Source: JANYGA01 sp031420415 (lineage in GTDB: Bacteria > Vulcanimicrobiota > Vulcanimicrobiia > Vulcanimicrobiales > Vulcanimicrobiaceae). From it: DNA of 64,000 bases. The notes under the pieces were generated by a model, which had not been told where the DNA came from, did not search any database, and saw only the letters and a list, made by a program, of their open reading frames with translations. How positions within the stretch are numbered: position 1 is the stretch's first letter; each line of letters opens with the position of its first letter. Of the stretch, positions 35,591-44,208 are shown piece after piece. Position numbers and translations under genes: made by a program. The DNA lies in assembly GCA_031420415.1 (NCBI GenBank), contig JANOMT010000024.1, positions 1 to 64,000 of the forward strand, read 5' to 3'.

Positions 35591-37699
35591 GCGCACGGCC
35601 TCGAGCATCGCCTCTTGGGCGTTGAATGCCGGTTCGCCGAGCTCCGGTAAACGTCGCAGGTACGTCCCGGCGGCGGTGAGCCAGCGCGTCTTGCAGTTAT
35701 CGCGCTGGAGGATGTCGAGAACATCGCGCACGATCGTGTCGCGGATCGCCGGATCGAGCACGGGAATCATCGTCTCGATACGGCGATCGAGATTGCGCCC
35801 CATCCAATCCGCGCTGCCGATGAACACCTCGGTCTCGCCACCGTTGACGAAGGCGAAGATGCGCGAATGTTCGAGAAAGCGCCCGACGATGCTGCGCACG
35901 CGAATCGTATCGCTCACACCCGGGACGCCCGGCCGCAACTCGCACATCCCGCGTACGATGAGATCGATCGGGACGCCCGCCTGCGACGCGCGATAGAGCG
36001 CCTGAACGATCCTCCGATCGCTGATCGCATTGAGCTTCGCGACGATGCCGGATGGTTTGCCCGCGCGGGCGTTTTCCGTCTCGCGTTCGATGAGATTGAA
36101 AAAGCCGTTCCGCAGCGTGGTCGGAGCGACGAGCAGCCGATCGTATTTCGTCGTTTTTGAAAAACCGGTCAGGCGATTAAAAAGATGCGTGACGTCTTCG
36201 CCAAGTTCGGAGCGACACGTGAAGAGCGAGAGATCGGTGTAGACCTTCGCCGTTTTATCATTGTAATTGCCCGTGCCGAAATGCATGTATCGTCGGATGC
36301 CTTCGGGCTCGTCGCGCACGACCAAGATCACCTTCGCGTGCACTTTGAGACCGGGCAAGCCGTAGACGACGTGCGCGCCGACGCGCTCTAAATTACGCGC
36401 CCATTGTATGTTATTTTCTTCATCGAAACGCGCTTTGAGTTCGATGAGCGTCGCGACTTGTTTTCCGTTCTCGACCGCTTCCACGAGCGCACCGACGATC
36501 GGCGAATTTCCCGAGGTGCGATAGAGGGTCTGCTTGATCGCGAGTACGTGCGGATCGGATGCGGCCTGCTTGAGGAATTGCACGACCGGATCGAACGAAT
36601 CGTAGGGATGGTGCAGCAAGAGATCGCCCTCGCGTATCGCTGCGAAGATATCGGTCTCGCCGAGCAAACGTCGCGGGATCGCGGGTGCGAACGGCGCTTC
36701 GTGAAGATCGGGTCGGTCGAGAGCGACGAGCGCGAAGAGATCGTTCGCACCGAGCATCGCATCGATTTCGTAGAGATCGACCGGTTCGAGGGCGAGCGCT
36801 TCGAGTAACATCTCGCGCAAATAGTCGGGCATCGCCGCTTCGACTTCGAGCCGGACGGGCTCGCCGAAACGGCGCTTGCGTAACTCGGATTCGATCGCAC
36901 GCAAGAGATCGTCGGCTTCGTCTTCCTGCAGATCGAGGTCGGCGTCGCGCGTGACGCGGAAGCCGTACGACGCCCGAATGTCGAGCCCAGGAAAGAGCGC
37001 GTCGAGATTGTGCGCGATCACGTCTTCGAGCGTCACGAAGTGCGTCTCGCCCTCACCCGCAGCGACGGGCACGAGGCGCGGAAGACTCTGCGGCACTTTC
37101 ACGCGCGCGAAGCGCATGACGAGCCCTTCATCCGTCTGCTCGTACATCTCGACGCCGAGCGAGAGCGAGAGATTAGAGATATACGGGAACGGATGGCCGC
37201 GATCGACGGCGAGCGGCGTGAGCACGGGGAAAACGCGATCGGCGAAAAAGCGCCGACAATCCGCGCGTCGCGCGTCGTCGAGATCGACGTATCGACGGAT
37301 CGCGATGCCCTTGCACTCGAGGGCAGGAAGGAGCGTCCCCGTCAGCAGTTTCGAGAAGCGGGCGAGCGACGGGCGCAAGCGTTCGGAGATCGCGGTGACC
37401 TGCTCTGAGGGAAGGCGTCCGTCGTTCGAGCGCTTGACGATCTCGGCTTCGATTTGTTGTTTGAGTGCGGCGACGCGGATCATGAAATATTCGTCGAGAT
37501 TGGTCGAGAAGATTGCCATGAACTTGAGGCGTTCGAGCAGGGGGTTGCGCTCGTCGAAGGCTTCTTCGAGCACGCGATCGTTAAATTCGAGCCACGACAG
37601 CTCGCGGCTGTAGAACAGCGACGGGTCGTCGAGGGAGATGGGTGGGGCAACCCCTTCTGACGCGTTTGCGCTCGCATGAGCCTGCGATGGGAGGATCAT
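35582..37699 (-). CDS. ppk1: polyphosphate kinase 1
   Basis: A 705-residue Ppk1, which polymerises the gamma-phosphate of ATP into polyphosphate. The N-terminal FYSRELSWLEFNDRVLEEA is invariant for the family; the autophosphorylated His is in GLKVHAKVILV (~435), and the second catalytic His in RFLEHSRIFAF (~592). RYMHFGTGNYND and the metal-site IKQTLYRTSGN are intact. Length matches the family (690-720). It is divergent from the OpuC operon with only 45 bases to that start, so the two may share a control region. No exopolyphosphatase is nearby. Confidence 0.97.
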   Translation of the reverse strand: MILPSQAHASANASEGVAPPISLDDPSLFYSRELSWLEFNDRVLEEAFDERNPLLERLKFMAIFSTNLDEYFMIRVAALKQQIEAEIVKRSNDGRLPSEQVTAISERLRPSLARFSKLLTGTLLPALECKGIAIRRYVDLDDARRADCRRFFADRVFPVLTPLAVDRGHPFPYISNLSLSLGVEMYEQTDEGLVMRFARVKVPQSLPRLVPVAAGEGETHFVTLEDVIAHNLDALFPGLDIRASYGFRVTRDADLDLQEDEADDLLRAIESELRKRRFGEPVRLEVEAAMPDYLREMLLEALALEPVDLYEIDAMLGANDLFALVALDRPDLHEAPFAPAIPRRLLGETDIFAAIREGDLLLHHPYDSFDPVVQFLKQAASDPHVLAIKQTLYRTSGNSPIVGALVEAVENGKQVATLIELKARFDEENNIQWARNLERVGAHVVYGLPGLKVHAKVILVVRDEPEGIRRYMHFGTGNYNDKTAKVYTDLSLFTCRSELGEDVTHLFNRLTGFSKTTKYDRLLVAPTTLRNGFFNLIERETENARAGKPSGIVAKLNAISDRRIVQALYRASQAGVPIDLIVRGMCELRPGVPGVSDTIRVRSIVGRFLEHSRIFAFVNGGETEVFIGSADWMGRNLDRRIETMIPVLDPAIRDTIVRDVLDILQRDNCKTRWLTAAGTYLRRLPELGEPAFNAQEAMLEAVRSR

Positions 37700-37744
37700 T
37701 TGCTAGCGGATTCGGCGCCCACGGCGCAAATCCAGGCGAGGCCG

Positions 37745-38368
37745 ATGCTCGATTTCTTCATCCACCTTCGCGATCACGTCGCCCTCGCCATCGTCGCGCT
37801 CGCAACCGCGCTTGCGATCGGGTTGCCGCTCGGTGCTTTCGCCGCGCGAACGCCCCGTCTGCGAGCCGTCACGCTTGGAGCGATTGGCATCGGCCGCGTC
37901 GTGCCGAGCCTCGCGGTACTCGCGCTGATGTTGCCGCTCGTGGGTGTCGGCTTCACCCCGGCCGTCATCGCCCTCTCGCTCTTGGCGATTCCCCCGATCG
38001 CGATCAACACCGATCTCGGCCTGCGTTCGGTACCGGAGACGGTGCGTGAAGCCGCACGCGGACTCGGCATGGACGAAGCCCAAGTTCGCGCGCGCGTCGA
38101 GTGGCCGCTGGCGCTTCCGATCGTATTCGCCGGTATCCGGACGGCCTCGGTCGAGGTCGTCGCGAGCGCGACGCTCGCCGCGTTCATCGGCGGCGGCGGG
38201 CTGGGTGAGTATATCCTCAGCGGCATCGCGCTCAACGATACGGGCCTCTTGGTCGAGGGCGCCGCGGCCGTCGGTGCGCTCGCGCTCGCCATCGGCGGCG
38301 TGCTCGCACTCGTCGAACGTCGCATCGTGCAAGGCGCGAGGGCGAACGTGCGGAAGCCGCGCCCATGA
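37745..38368 (+). CDS. glycine betaine/osmoprotectant ABC permease (OpuCB/ProW-like)
   Basis: A 207-residue permease from the ATG at 37745 (MLDFFIHLRDHV); an upstream ATG at 37676 would add 23 residues of no family character and overlap ppk1. Five to six hydrophobic segments surround the EAA loop VREAARGLGMDEAQVRARVEWPLALP, which contacts the ATPase. AAFIGGGGLGEYILSGI is typical of the OpuC/YehW group. First of four coupled genes for import of quaternary-ammonium osmolytes. Confidence 0.9.
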   Translation: MLDFFIHLRDHVALAIVALATALAIGLPLGAFAARTPRLRAVTLGAIGIGRVVPSLAVLALMLPLVGVGFTPAVIALSLLAIPPIAINTDLGLRSVPETVREAARGLGMDEAQVRARVEWPLALPIVFAGIRTASVEVVASATLAAFIGGGGLGEYILSGIALNDTGLLVEGAAAVGALALAIGGVLALVERRIVQGARANVRKPRP

Positions 38369-39258
38369 CGATCACGCGCGCCCGCGCCCTCGCCCTCATC
38401 GGAGCAACGGCTTCGCTCGCCGCATGCGGCGGCGGTGCCGACGGAAAACACCCTATCGCCGTCGGCTCCAAAGATTTCACCGAGGAGTTGATCCTCGCCG
38501 AAATGTACGCGCTGATTTTGGAGCAGAACGGCTTCACCGTCACGCGCAAACTCAATCTCGGAGGCACGCAAGTGGCGATGGCGGCGTTGCAACGCGGCGA
38601 TATCGATCTGTATCCCGAGTACACGGGCACCGCTCTGCTCACGCAACTCAAAGTGACGCCGAGCAAAGACGCCGCGGCGAATTACGAGACCGTCAAAGCC
38701 TACTACGATTCACACTACAAGCTCACGTGGCTCGATGCGGCGCCGTTCAACGACACGCAAGCCCTCGCCACGACGCAGGCGATCTCGAGGAAGTACGGCA
38801 TCAAAACGCTGAGCGATCTCAGTAAAGCTGCGCCGCAATTGCGGCTCGGCGCGATTCCCGAATTCGTCAAACGCGCAGACGCGCTGCCGGGCCTGCGTAA
38901 AGCCTACGGCGGATTTGCCTTCAAAGATATCAAGATCTTTACCATCGGTCTCAAATACAAGGCGCTCGCGTCGGGCAACGTCGACGTGGTCGTCGCGTTT
39001 GGAACCGACGGCCAGATCGAAGTCGACAAACTCGTCGTCTTCGAAGACGACAAACACTTCTGGCCGAGCTACCAAGTCGCGCCCGTCGTGCGCAACGAAT
39101 TGCTCGCGACCTACCCCGCCATCGCGACGCACCTCAACAAGCTCGCGCCTCTGCTCACCGACTCGATCATGCGCGGCCTCAACGCGCAGGTCGACGGTGC
39201 TCGGAAAGAGCCTAAAGACGTCGCGGCGGAATTTCTCAAGACGCACGGCTTCGCGTAG
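38365..39258 (+). CDS. osmoprotectant ABC substrate-binding lipoprotein (OpuCC/OsmF-like)
   Basis: A 297-residue lipoprotein. The signal ends in the lipobox SLAAC (Cys ~21). The mature domain starts IAVGSKDFTEELILAEMYALILEQNG and contains LNLGGTQVAMAALQRGDIDLYPEYTGTALL, both diagnostic for the choline/betaine/carnitine binding domain (OpuAC/YehZ). The operon layout permease-binding protein-ATPase-permease with single binding protein fits OpuC or YehYXWZ. It overlaps the permease by ATGA and its TAG shares a base with the ATPase GTG. Confidence 0.93.
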   Translation: MTITRARALALIGATASLAACGGGADGKHPIAVGSKDFTEELILAEMYALILEQNGFTVTRKLNLGGTQVAMAALQRGDIDLYPEYTGTALLTQLKVTPSKDAAANYETVKAYYDSHYKLTWLDAAPFNDTQALATTQAISRKYGIKTLSDLSKAAPQLRLGAIPEFVKRADALPGLRKAYGGFAFKDIKIFTIGLKYKALASGNVDVVVAFGTDGQIEVDKLVVFEDDKHFWPSYQVAPVVRNELLATYPAIATHLNKLAPLLTDSIMRGLNAQVDGARKEPKDVAAEFLKTHGFA

Positions 39259-40268
39259 TGCCGGGCACGCCTCCGAGCGACGATGCGACGCGCGGTGCGA
39301 GCGTCTCGATCCGCAACGTCGTCGTCACGTATGCCGGCGCCGACCACCGCGCCGTCGACGACGTTTCGCTCGAAGTCGCTGCGGGCGAATTCGTCGTCTT
39401 CCTCGGGCCTTCGGGTTGCGGCAAGAGCACGCTTCTACGCACGATCAACCGACTCGTCGCTCCCGATGCGGGCGAGATTCTGGTCGATGGAACGAACGTC
39501 CGCACGACTTCGCCCGAAGCGCTTCGCCGCGGCATCGGATACGTGATTCAAGCGGTGGGCCTCTTTCCGCACATGAGCGTTGCCAAGAATATCGGCGTCG
39601 TACCGGAGCTTTTGGGATGGGATCGCGCGCGCATCGACGCGCGCGTCGACGAATTACTCGCACTCGTCGCGCTCGATCCCGCGCGGTATCGCGCGCGTCT
39701 GCCGCGCGAACTCTCCGGCGGTGAAGCCCAGCGCATCGGTGTCGCGCGGGCGCTCGCGGCAGAACCGCGTGTCTTGCTCATGGACGAACCCTTCGGTGCC
39801 GTCGATGCGCTCGTGCGCACGGCCTTGCAAGACGAGACCAAACGCATCCACACCGCGCTCGGGACGACGATCTTCTTCGTCACACACGACGTCGACGAAG
39901 CGCTGCGCATTGCCGATCGCATCGTCGTCATGAACTCAGGGAAGATCGTGCAAGCCGATACGCCGCTGCACGTCCTCGCCCGACCCGCGACGCCGTATGT
40001 CGAAGCGTTGCTCGATACGCGCGACACCGTACGCCGGTTGAGTTTACTGTACGCCCGCGATGCGTTGACGTTCGGCAAACAGGGCGATCGCGCTGATGGA
40101 ACGATCGCCGCCGACGCGACGCTGCGCGCGGCACTCGCGCTCTTACTCGCGGGCGCGACGCGCCTCAGTGTCTCCGATCGCGTTGGCGCGTTCGTCGACT
40201 TCGCTTCCGTTCGGGCCGCGCTCGCGGCATCGGCGAACGACGATCGTTCGCACGCGAGCGTTGCGTGA
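39258..40268 (+). CDS. osmoprotectant ABC ATPase (OpuCA/ProV-like)
   Basis: A 336-residue ABC ATPase. Walker A GPSGCGKST (~53-61), Q-loop YVIQAVGLFPHM, signature LSGGEAQRIGVARALA and Walker B VLLMDEPFGAVD are complete, and FFVTHDVDEAL has the switch His. Past ~245 the C-terminal part carries a short domain where OpuCA usually has CBS pairs; only one weak CBS-like unit (~275-325, GTIAADATLRAALALLLAGATRLSVSD) is visible, so ionic-strength sensing may be reduced. The GTG at 39258 overlaps the upstream TAG; its stop overlaps the next GTG. Confidence 0.94.
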   Translation: MPGTPPSDDATRGASVSIRNVVVTYAGADHRAVDDVSLEVAAGEFVVFLGPSGCGKSTLLRTINRLVAPDAGEILVDGTNVRTTSPEALRRGIGYVIQAVGLFPHMSVAKNIGVVPELLGWDRARIDARVDELLALVALDPARYRARLPRELSGGEAQRIGVARALAAEPRVLLMDEPFGAVDALVRTALQDETKRIHTALGTTIFFVTHDVDEALRIADRIVVMNSGKIVQADTPLHVLARPATPYVEALLDTRDTVRRLSLLYARDALTFGKQGDRADGTIAADATLRAALALLLAGATRLSVSDRVGAFVDFASVRAALAASANDDRSHASVA

Positions 40269-40876
40269 TCGCGAGCGCCAGCGCACTTGGCGCGCGCCTG
40301 GGAGAACATCTTTTCATCGTCGGGATCGCGCTCACGATTGCCTTTGCGCTCGCTCTGCCGCTCGGCGTGCTCGCCGCGCGCAACGATCGCGTGCGCGGAC
40401 CGCTCCTCGGCGCGCTCGGCGTCGTCTACACGCTCCCGAGCCTCGCCGTCTTCGCACTGCTCATTCCCGTCTTCGGACTCGGCCTCGTGACGACCGAGAT
40501 CGCGCTCGTCGGCTACGCCCAGATGATCCTCGTGCGCAATATCGTCGCCGGACTCCAAGCCGTGCCCGCACCGATGCGCGAAGCGGCGCGCGGCCTCGGC
40601 ATGACCGAAACACAGATTTTTTTCAAGATCGACGTGCCGCAAGCGCTCCCGCTCGTGATCGGCGGCATGCGCCTCGCCGCCGTCGCGACGATCTCGATCG
40701 CGACGCTCGCGGGGAAGATCGATGCCGGCGGCCTCGGCGCGATGCTGTTCGCGGGCCTCGACAACGACGATCCGACGCGCATCATCACGGCCAGTTGCGC
40801 GGCAGCCGCACTCGCGATCGGTGTGGACGCGCTGCTAAGGCGCATCGAGCGCATCACGACGAATCGCGCGCGATAA
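40265..40876 (+). CDS. osmoprotectant ABC permease (OpuCD-like)
   Basis: A 203-residue permease, second of the pair in this operon. EAA loop: MREAARGLGMTETQIFFKIDVPQALP; LGVVYTLPSLAVFALLIPVFGLG and IATLAGKIDAGGLGAMLFAGL are typical of OpuCB/CD and YehW/Y. About six hydrophobic segments. The GTG at 40265 overlaps the ATPase TGA by GTGA, so all four transporter genes are translationally chained. An SDR gene starts 19 bases after its stop. Confidence 0.92.
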   Translation: MIASASALGARLGEHLFIVGIALTIAFALALPLGVLAARNDRVRGPLLGALGVVYTLPSLAVFALLIPVFGLGLVTTEIALVGYAQMILVRNIVAGLQAVPAPMREAARGLGMTETQIFFKIDVPQALPLVIGGMRLAAVATISIATLAGKIDAGGLGAMLFAGLDNDDPTRIITASCAAAALAIGVDALLRRIERITTNRAR

Positions 40877-40895
40877 ATCGGGTACACTCGTCGCC

Positions 40896-41666
40896 ATGAG
40901 CACAACGAACGATCTCACCGGAACCGTCGTCCTGGTAACGGGGGCGAGTTCGGGCATCGGCGACGCGACGGCACGCGCCTTCGCCGCCCACGGCGCGCAT
41001 GTCGCCGTCGTCGCGCGCCGTCGCGATCGGCTCGAAGCGCTTGCGACGGCGATTCGCGGCACCTACGGGTCCGCGCTCGTCATCGAGGCCGATATCACCG
41101 ATGACGCACAGGCGCGCGATGCGATAGCACGCACGGTCGCCGAATACGGGCGACTCGATACGCTCGTCAACAATGCGGGCGTGATGCTTTTGGGCGCGAT
41201 CTCGAACGCCGACCTCACCCAGTGGAAGCGCATGCTCGATCTCAACGTCGGCGCGCTCATGCACGTGACGCACGCCGCACTCCCGCACCTCAAAGCGGCA
41301 GCGGAGCAAGGGCCGCGCCACGTCGCCGATATCGTCAACGTGAGCTCGGTTGCAGGACGCGTTTCGCGCAGCGGCTCGGGCGTCTATTCGGCGACGAAGT
41401 TTGCCGTCGGCGCCTTCTCGGAATCGCTCCGACTCGAAATCACCAAATCACACGTGCGCGTCGCGCTCGTGGAGCCTGGGCTCGTTGCCACGGAGCTCCT
41501 CGACCACAACGACGCGGCGGTGCGCGCGATGGTCGCCGAGCGTTTCGGTTCGATCGAGAGTCTCCAAGCCGACGATATCGCCAACGGCATCGCTTACATC
41601 GTCACCCGCCCGCGCCACGTGGCGATCAACGAATTGTTGATCCGCCCGACCGAACAAGACTCGTAG
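40896..41666 (+). CDS. SDR family NAD(P)-dependent oxidoreductase
   Basis: A 256-residue classical SDR. Cofactor motif VTGASSGIGDATARAF (~13-28), VARRRDRLEAL after the second strand (Arg residues there favour NADP), VNNAGVM, catalytic Ser in VNVSSVAG and YSATKFA. It is closest in style to YdfG/clavaldehyde-dehydrogenase-like general SDRs; the substrate is unknown. It lies 19 bases after the OpuC operon and may be co-transcribed. Confidence 0.92.
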   Translation: MSTTNDLTGTVVLVTGASSGIGDATARAFAAHGAHVAVVARRRDRLEALATAIRGTYGSALVIEADITDDAQARDAIARTVAEYGRLDTLVNNAGVMLLGAISNADLTQWKRMLDLNVGALMHVTHAALPHLKAAAEQGPRHVADIVNVSSVAGRVSRSGSGVYSATKFAVGAFSESLRLEITKSHVRVALVEPGLVATELLDHNDAAVRAMVAERFGSIESLQADDIANGIAYIVTRPRHVAINELLIRPTEQDS

Positions 41667-41693
41667 ATGAAACGCGCGACCGCTCGCGGCCCC

Positions 41694-42440
41694 TCAGCGC
41701 AGTCGTGACGCCGACGCGGCATCTATCAGTCCATGGAAAAGCGCGCCCGAAATAGCGTCGTCGAGCTCTTCTGGGTGCCACTGCACCGCATAAAAAAACG
41801 GATGCGCGAAGACCGCATCGACCGCTTCGATCACGCCATCGCTCGTCCGACCGACGACGACGAGCCCATCGCCGATGTCGCGGACCGCCTGGTGGTGCAT
41901 CGAATTGGTCTCAAATCGCTCCGCTCGGACGAGTCGAGCGAGCGCGCTCCGCGATGCTACCTCAACCTCATGCCCCGGCGCGTAATCCGAGCGCTCGATA
42001 CCGGCAGCATTGGTCTGTCGGTGATCGATCGGAGAAGCCTCCCCGAGTTCGTCGACGAGATCTTCGATCAACGTTCCGCCGAAGGCGACGTTCGCGATCT
42101 GAAGCCCGCGACAGATGCCGAGCGTAGGGACGCCGCGATCGCGCACGCGGCGTGCGAGCGCGATCTCGAATTCATCGCGTGCGGAGTTGTATCCGTCGCA
42201 TTCGCTTCGCGAATGTTCGGGATTCCCGCCATAACGTACCGGATCGACGTCGACGCCGCCGGTAAGGACGACGCCATCGACATGGGCGATCGCACGATCG
42301 AGGTCGGCGACATCGTTCTCGAGCAAGATCGCTTCACCACCATATTTTTCGATCGCCCGAACGTAGGCAACGATGCCTTTATGGGGAGAACCGTCGGCGC
42401 CATACGCACGCGTCGAGGTCAGACCGATGCGCGGCCTCAC
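41694..42440 (-). CDS. class I glutamine amidotransferase-like peptidase C26
   Basis: A 248-residue gamma-glutamyl hydrolase-like protein (PuuD/gamma-glutamyl-GABA hydrolase group). VVLTGGVDVDPVRYGG, the nucleophile Cys in LGICRGLQIANVAFGGTL (~112), and the His/Glu pair in VQWHPEEL are all visible. Family members cleave gamma-glutamyl amide bonds. The GTG at 42440 overlaps the EgtD TGA as GTGA, so it is coupled to ergothioneine methyltransferase. A role removing gamma-glutamate in ergothioneine synthesis, in place of EgtC, is inferred from position only. Confidence 0.9.
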   Translation of the reverse strand: MRPRIGLTSTRAYGADGSPHKGIVAYVRAIEKYGGEAILLENDVADLDRAIAHVDGVVLTGGVDVDPVRYGGNPEHSRSECDGYNSARDEFEIALARRVRDRGVPTLGICRGLQIANVAFGGTLIEDLVDELGEASPIDHRQTNAAGIERSDYAPGHEVEVASRSALARLVRAERFETNSMHHQAVRDIGDGLVVVGRTSDGVIEAVDAVFAHPFFYAVQWHPEELDDAISGALFHGLIDAASASRLR

Positions 42441-43444
42441 GCGATGACGAAGAGCGACACCGCGAACCGCTGCGCGTCGTCGGTCCAAACGCGCGCGACG
42501 CGGAATCCGCTTTCACGAGCGAGTGCGGTGATATCGGCTGCGTCGAATTTATGCGACGATTCGGTGTGGATCGTTTCCGCCGGTGCGAAGCGGACGGTAA
42601 CATCGAGCGCATCGATGCGAACCGAACAACCCCGCTGCGCGACGAGATACGAATCGACGCTCCCGCGCGCCGCGTCGTATCGCGACACGTGTGCGAACGC
42701 ATCGAGATCGAAATGTCCGCCGAGTTCGCGATTGATGCGCGCGAGCACGTTTTTATTGAACGATGACGTCACGCCGGTCGGGTCGTTGTAGGCGCGTTCG
42801 AGTTCGGCTGCATCCTTCTTGAGATCCGCGCCGAGTAAGAGCGCGTCGCCCGGCTTGAACGCCGCAGACATCGCGCGCAAGAGTTCGCGTGCTTCGCTCG
42901 GAGCGTAGTTGCCGATATTCGACCCGAGAAAAAGTGCGAGCACGCGCTGCGACGTGCGCAACTGCGCGGATTCGAGGACGTCGAAATAGTCGCTCGCATA
43001 CGCGCTAACGTGTAAGCGGTCGTATTCCGCAACGAGCGATGCGGTCGAATCGACGAGCGCGGCGGGCGAAATATCGATCGGGTGATAGTCGAGTCGCGCT
43101 TGCGCGTGGAGTGCGGCTGCAATGAGCGTGCGCGTCTTGCGCGCGCTACCGCTCCCGAATTCGACGAGTTCGATCGGTCCGTCGAGCGCCGCGATCATCT
43201 CCGGTGCGTCGCGTTCGAGGATCTGCATCTCGACGCGCGTGAGGTAGTATTCCGGCAACACGCAGATCGCTTCGAAGAGCGCGGAGCCGAGTTCGTCGTA
43301 AAAATATTTTGGCGGGAGAACTTTGCGAGCCGCCGTAAGGCCGGAACGCACGTCATCGGCGAAGGATGCCGTTCGCGCTCGCTCCGGCGCGCGATAGAGA
43401 TGAAATCGATCGTTGATTTGTGTGAGAGGGTCGCGTTCCGGCAT
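42437..43444 (-). CDS. egtD: L-histidine N(alpha)-methyltransferase EgtD
   Basis: A 335-residue SAM-dependent methyltransferase that trimethylates histidine to hercynine, the first step of ergothioneine synthesis. LPPKYFYDELGSALFEAICVLPEYYLTRVE is diagnostic; SAM site VEFGSGSARKTRTLI (~95-108), then YHPIDIS and FLGSNIGNY, with SFNKNVLARINRELGGHFDLDAFAH in the C-terminal half. I use the ATG at 43444; the longer frame adds 32 uncharacteristic residues. The usual partner EgtB (sulfoxide synthase) is not in the window. A C26 amidotransferase is directly coupled downstream. Confidence 0.94.
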   Translation of the reverse strand: MPERDPLTQINDRFHLYRAPERARTASFADDVRSGLTAARKVLPPKYFYDELGSALFEAICVLPEYYLTRVEMQILERDAPEMIAALDGPIELVEFGSGSARKTRTLIAAALHAQARLDYHPIDISPAALVDSTASLVAEYDRLHVSAYASDYFDVLESAQLRTSQRVLALFLGSNIGNYAPSEARELLRAMSAAFKPGDALLLGADLKKDAAELERAYNDPTGVTSSFNKNVLARINRELGGHFDLDAFAHVSRYDAARGSVDSYLVAQRGCSVRIDALDVTVRFAPAETIHTESSHKFDAADITALARESGFRVARVWTDDAQRFAVSLFVIA

Positions 43445-43479
43445 GATCACTCGCTTCTGTTTCCCGCTTGGAGGACCGT

Positions 43480-44205
43480 TTGCATACTCACGAGCTCTCG
43501 TTACCCGTCGACGGAAGTGAGATGCCGAGCTTTCTCGCACGCCCCGATGGCGACGAGCCGCGCGGCGCCGTCATCGTGCTGCAAGAGATTTTCGGCGTCA
43601 ACGCCGAGGTGCGGCGAATTGCCGAACTTTTCGCGAGCGCGGGCTATGTCGCCCTCGCCATCAACTATTATCATCGCACGCATCCGACGCTCAACGAACC
43701 CTATACGAACGAAGGTCTGCAAAAAGGCTTCGCCGCCGCGGGCCAAGTCTCGCGCGCGACGATGCGTGCCGACGTCTCGGCCGCAATCGCATACTTGAGC
43801 GAACAGCCCTTCGTGGACGCACGCAAAATCGTCACGTGCGGCTTCTGCTTCGGCGGCTCCGCGGCGTACGTCACGGCGACCCTCCCCGGCCTCGCCGGTG
43901 CGATATCGTTCTACGGTGGCTCGATCGCCGGCGGCTTCCCGAACGGCGAACCCGAGGGCCTCGCCGACACGGCCGACATCCGGGTGCCGATGTTGCTCCT
44001 CTTCGGCGGCAAAGACGACTACATTCCCGCCGACGCCGTCGCCCGGATCGATAAGGCGCTCACCGATCACGGGAAGGCGCACGAGGTCGTGACGTATCCT
44101 AGCGTCGGGCACGCGTTTTTCCGCGAAAGTTCGGCCGCGCTTAACGAATACGAAGTCGGCGACGCGTGGAAGCGCGTGCGAGACTTTCTCACGACGAAGA
44201 TCTAG
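43480..44205 (+). CDS. dienelactone hydrolase family protein
   Basis: A 241-residue alpha/beta hydrolase of the DLH family. VIVLQEIFGVNAEVRRIAELFASAGYVALA (Glu for the family-specific switch), the nucleophile Cys in CGFCFGGSAAYV (~125), Asp in LFGGKDDYI and His in YPSVGHAFF are present. DLH enzymes open dienelactone rings in chlorocatechol breakdown, but this broad clade includes many other esterases. The start is TTG at 43480, supported by GGAGG (43470-43474) 5 bases before it; TTG at 43468 would overlap that site. Confidence 0.93.
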   Translation: MHTHELSLPVDGSEMPSFLARPDGDEPRGAVIVLQEIFGVNAEVRRIAELFASAGYVALAINYYHRTHPTLNEPYTNEGLQKGFAAAGQVSRATMRADVSAAIAYLSEQPFVDARKIVTCGFCFGGSAAYVTATLPGLAGAISFYGGSIAGGFPNGEPEGLADTADIRVPMLLLFGGKDDYIPADAVARIDKALTDHGKAHEVVTYPSVGHAFFRESSAALNEYEVGDAWKRVRDFLTTKI

Positions 44206-44208
44206 CAG

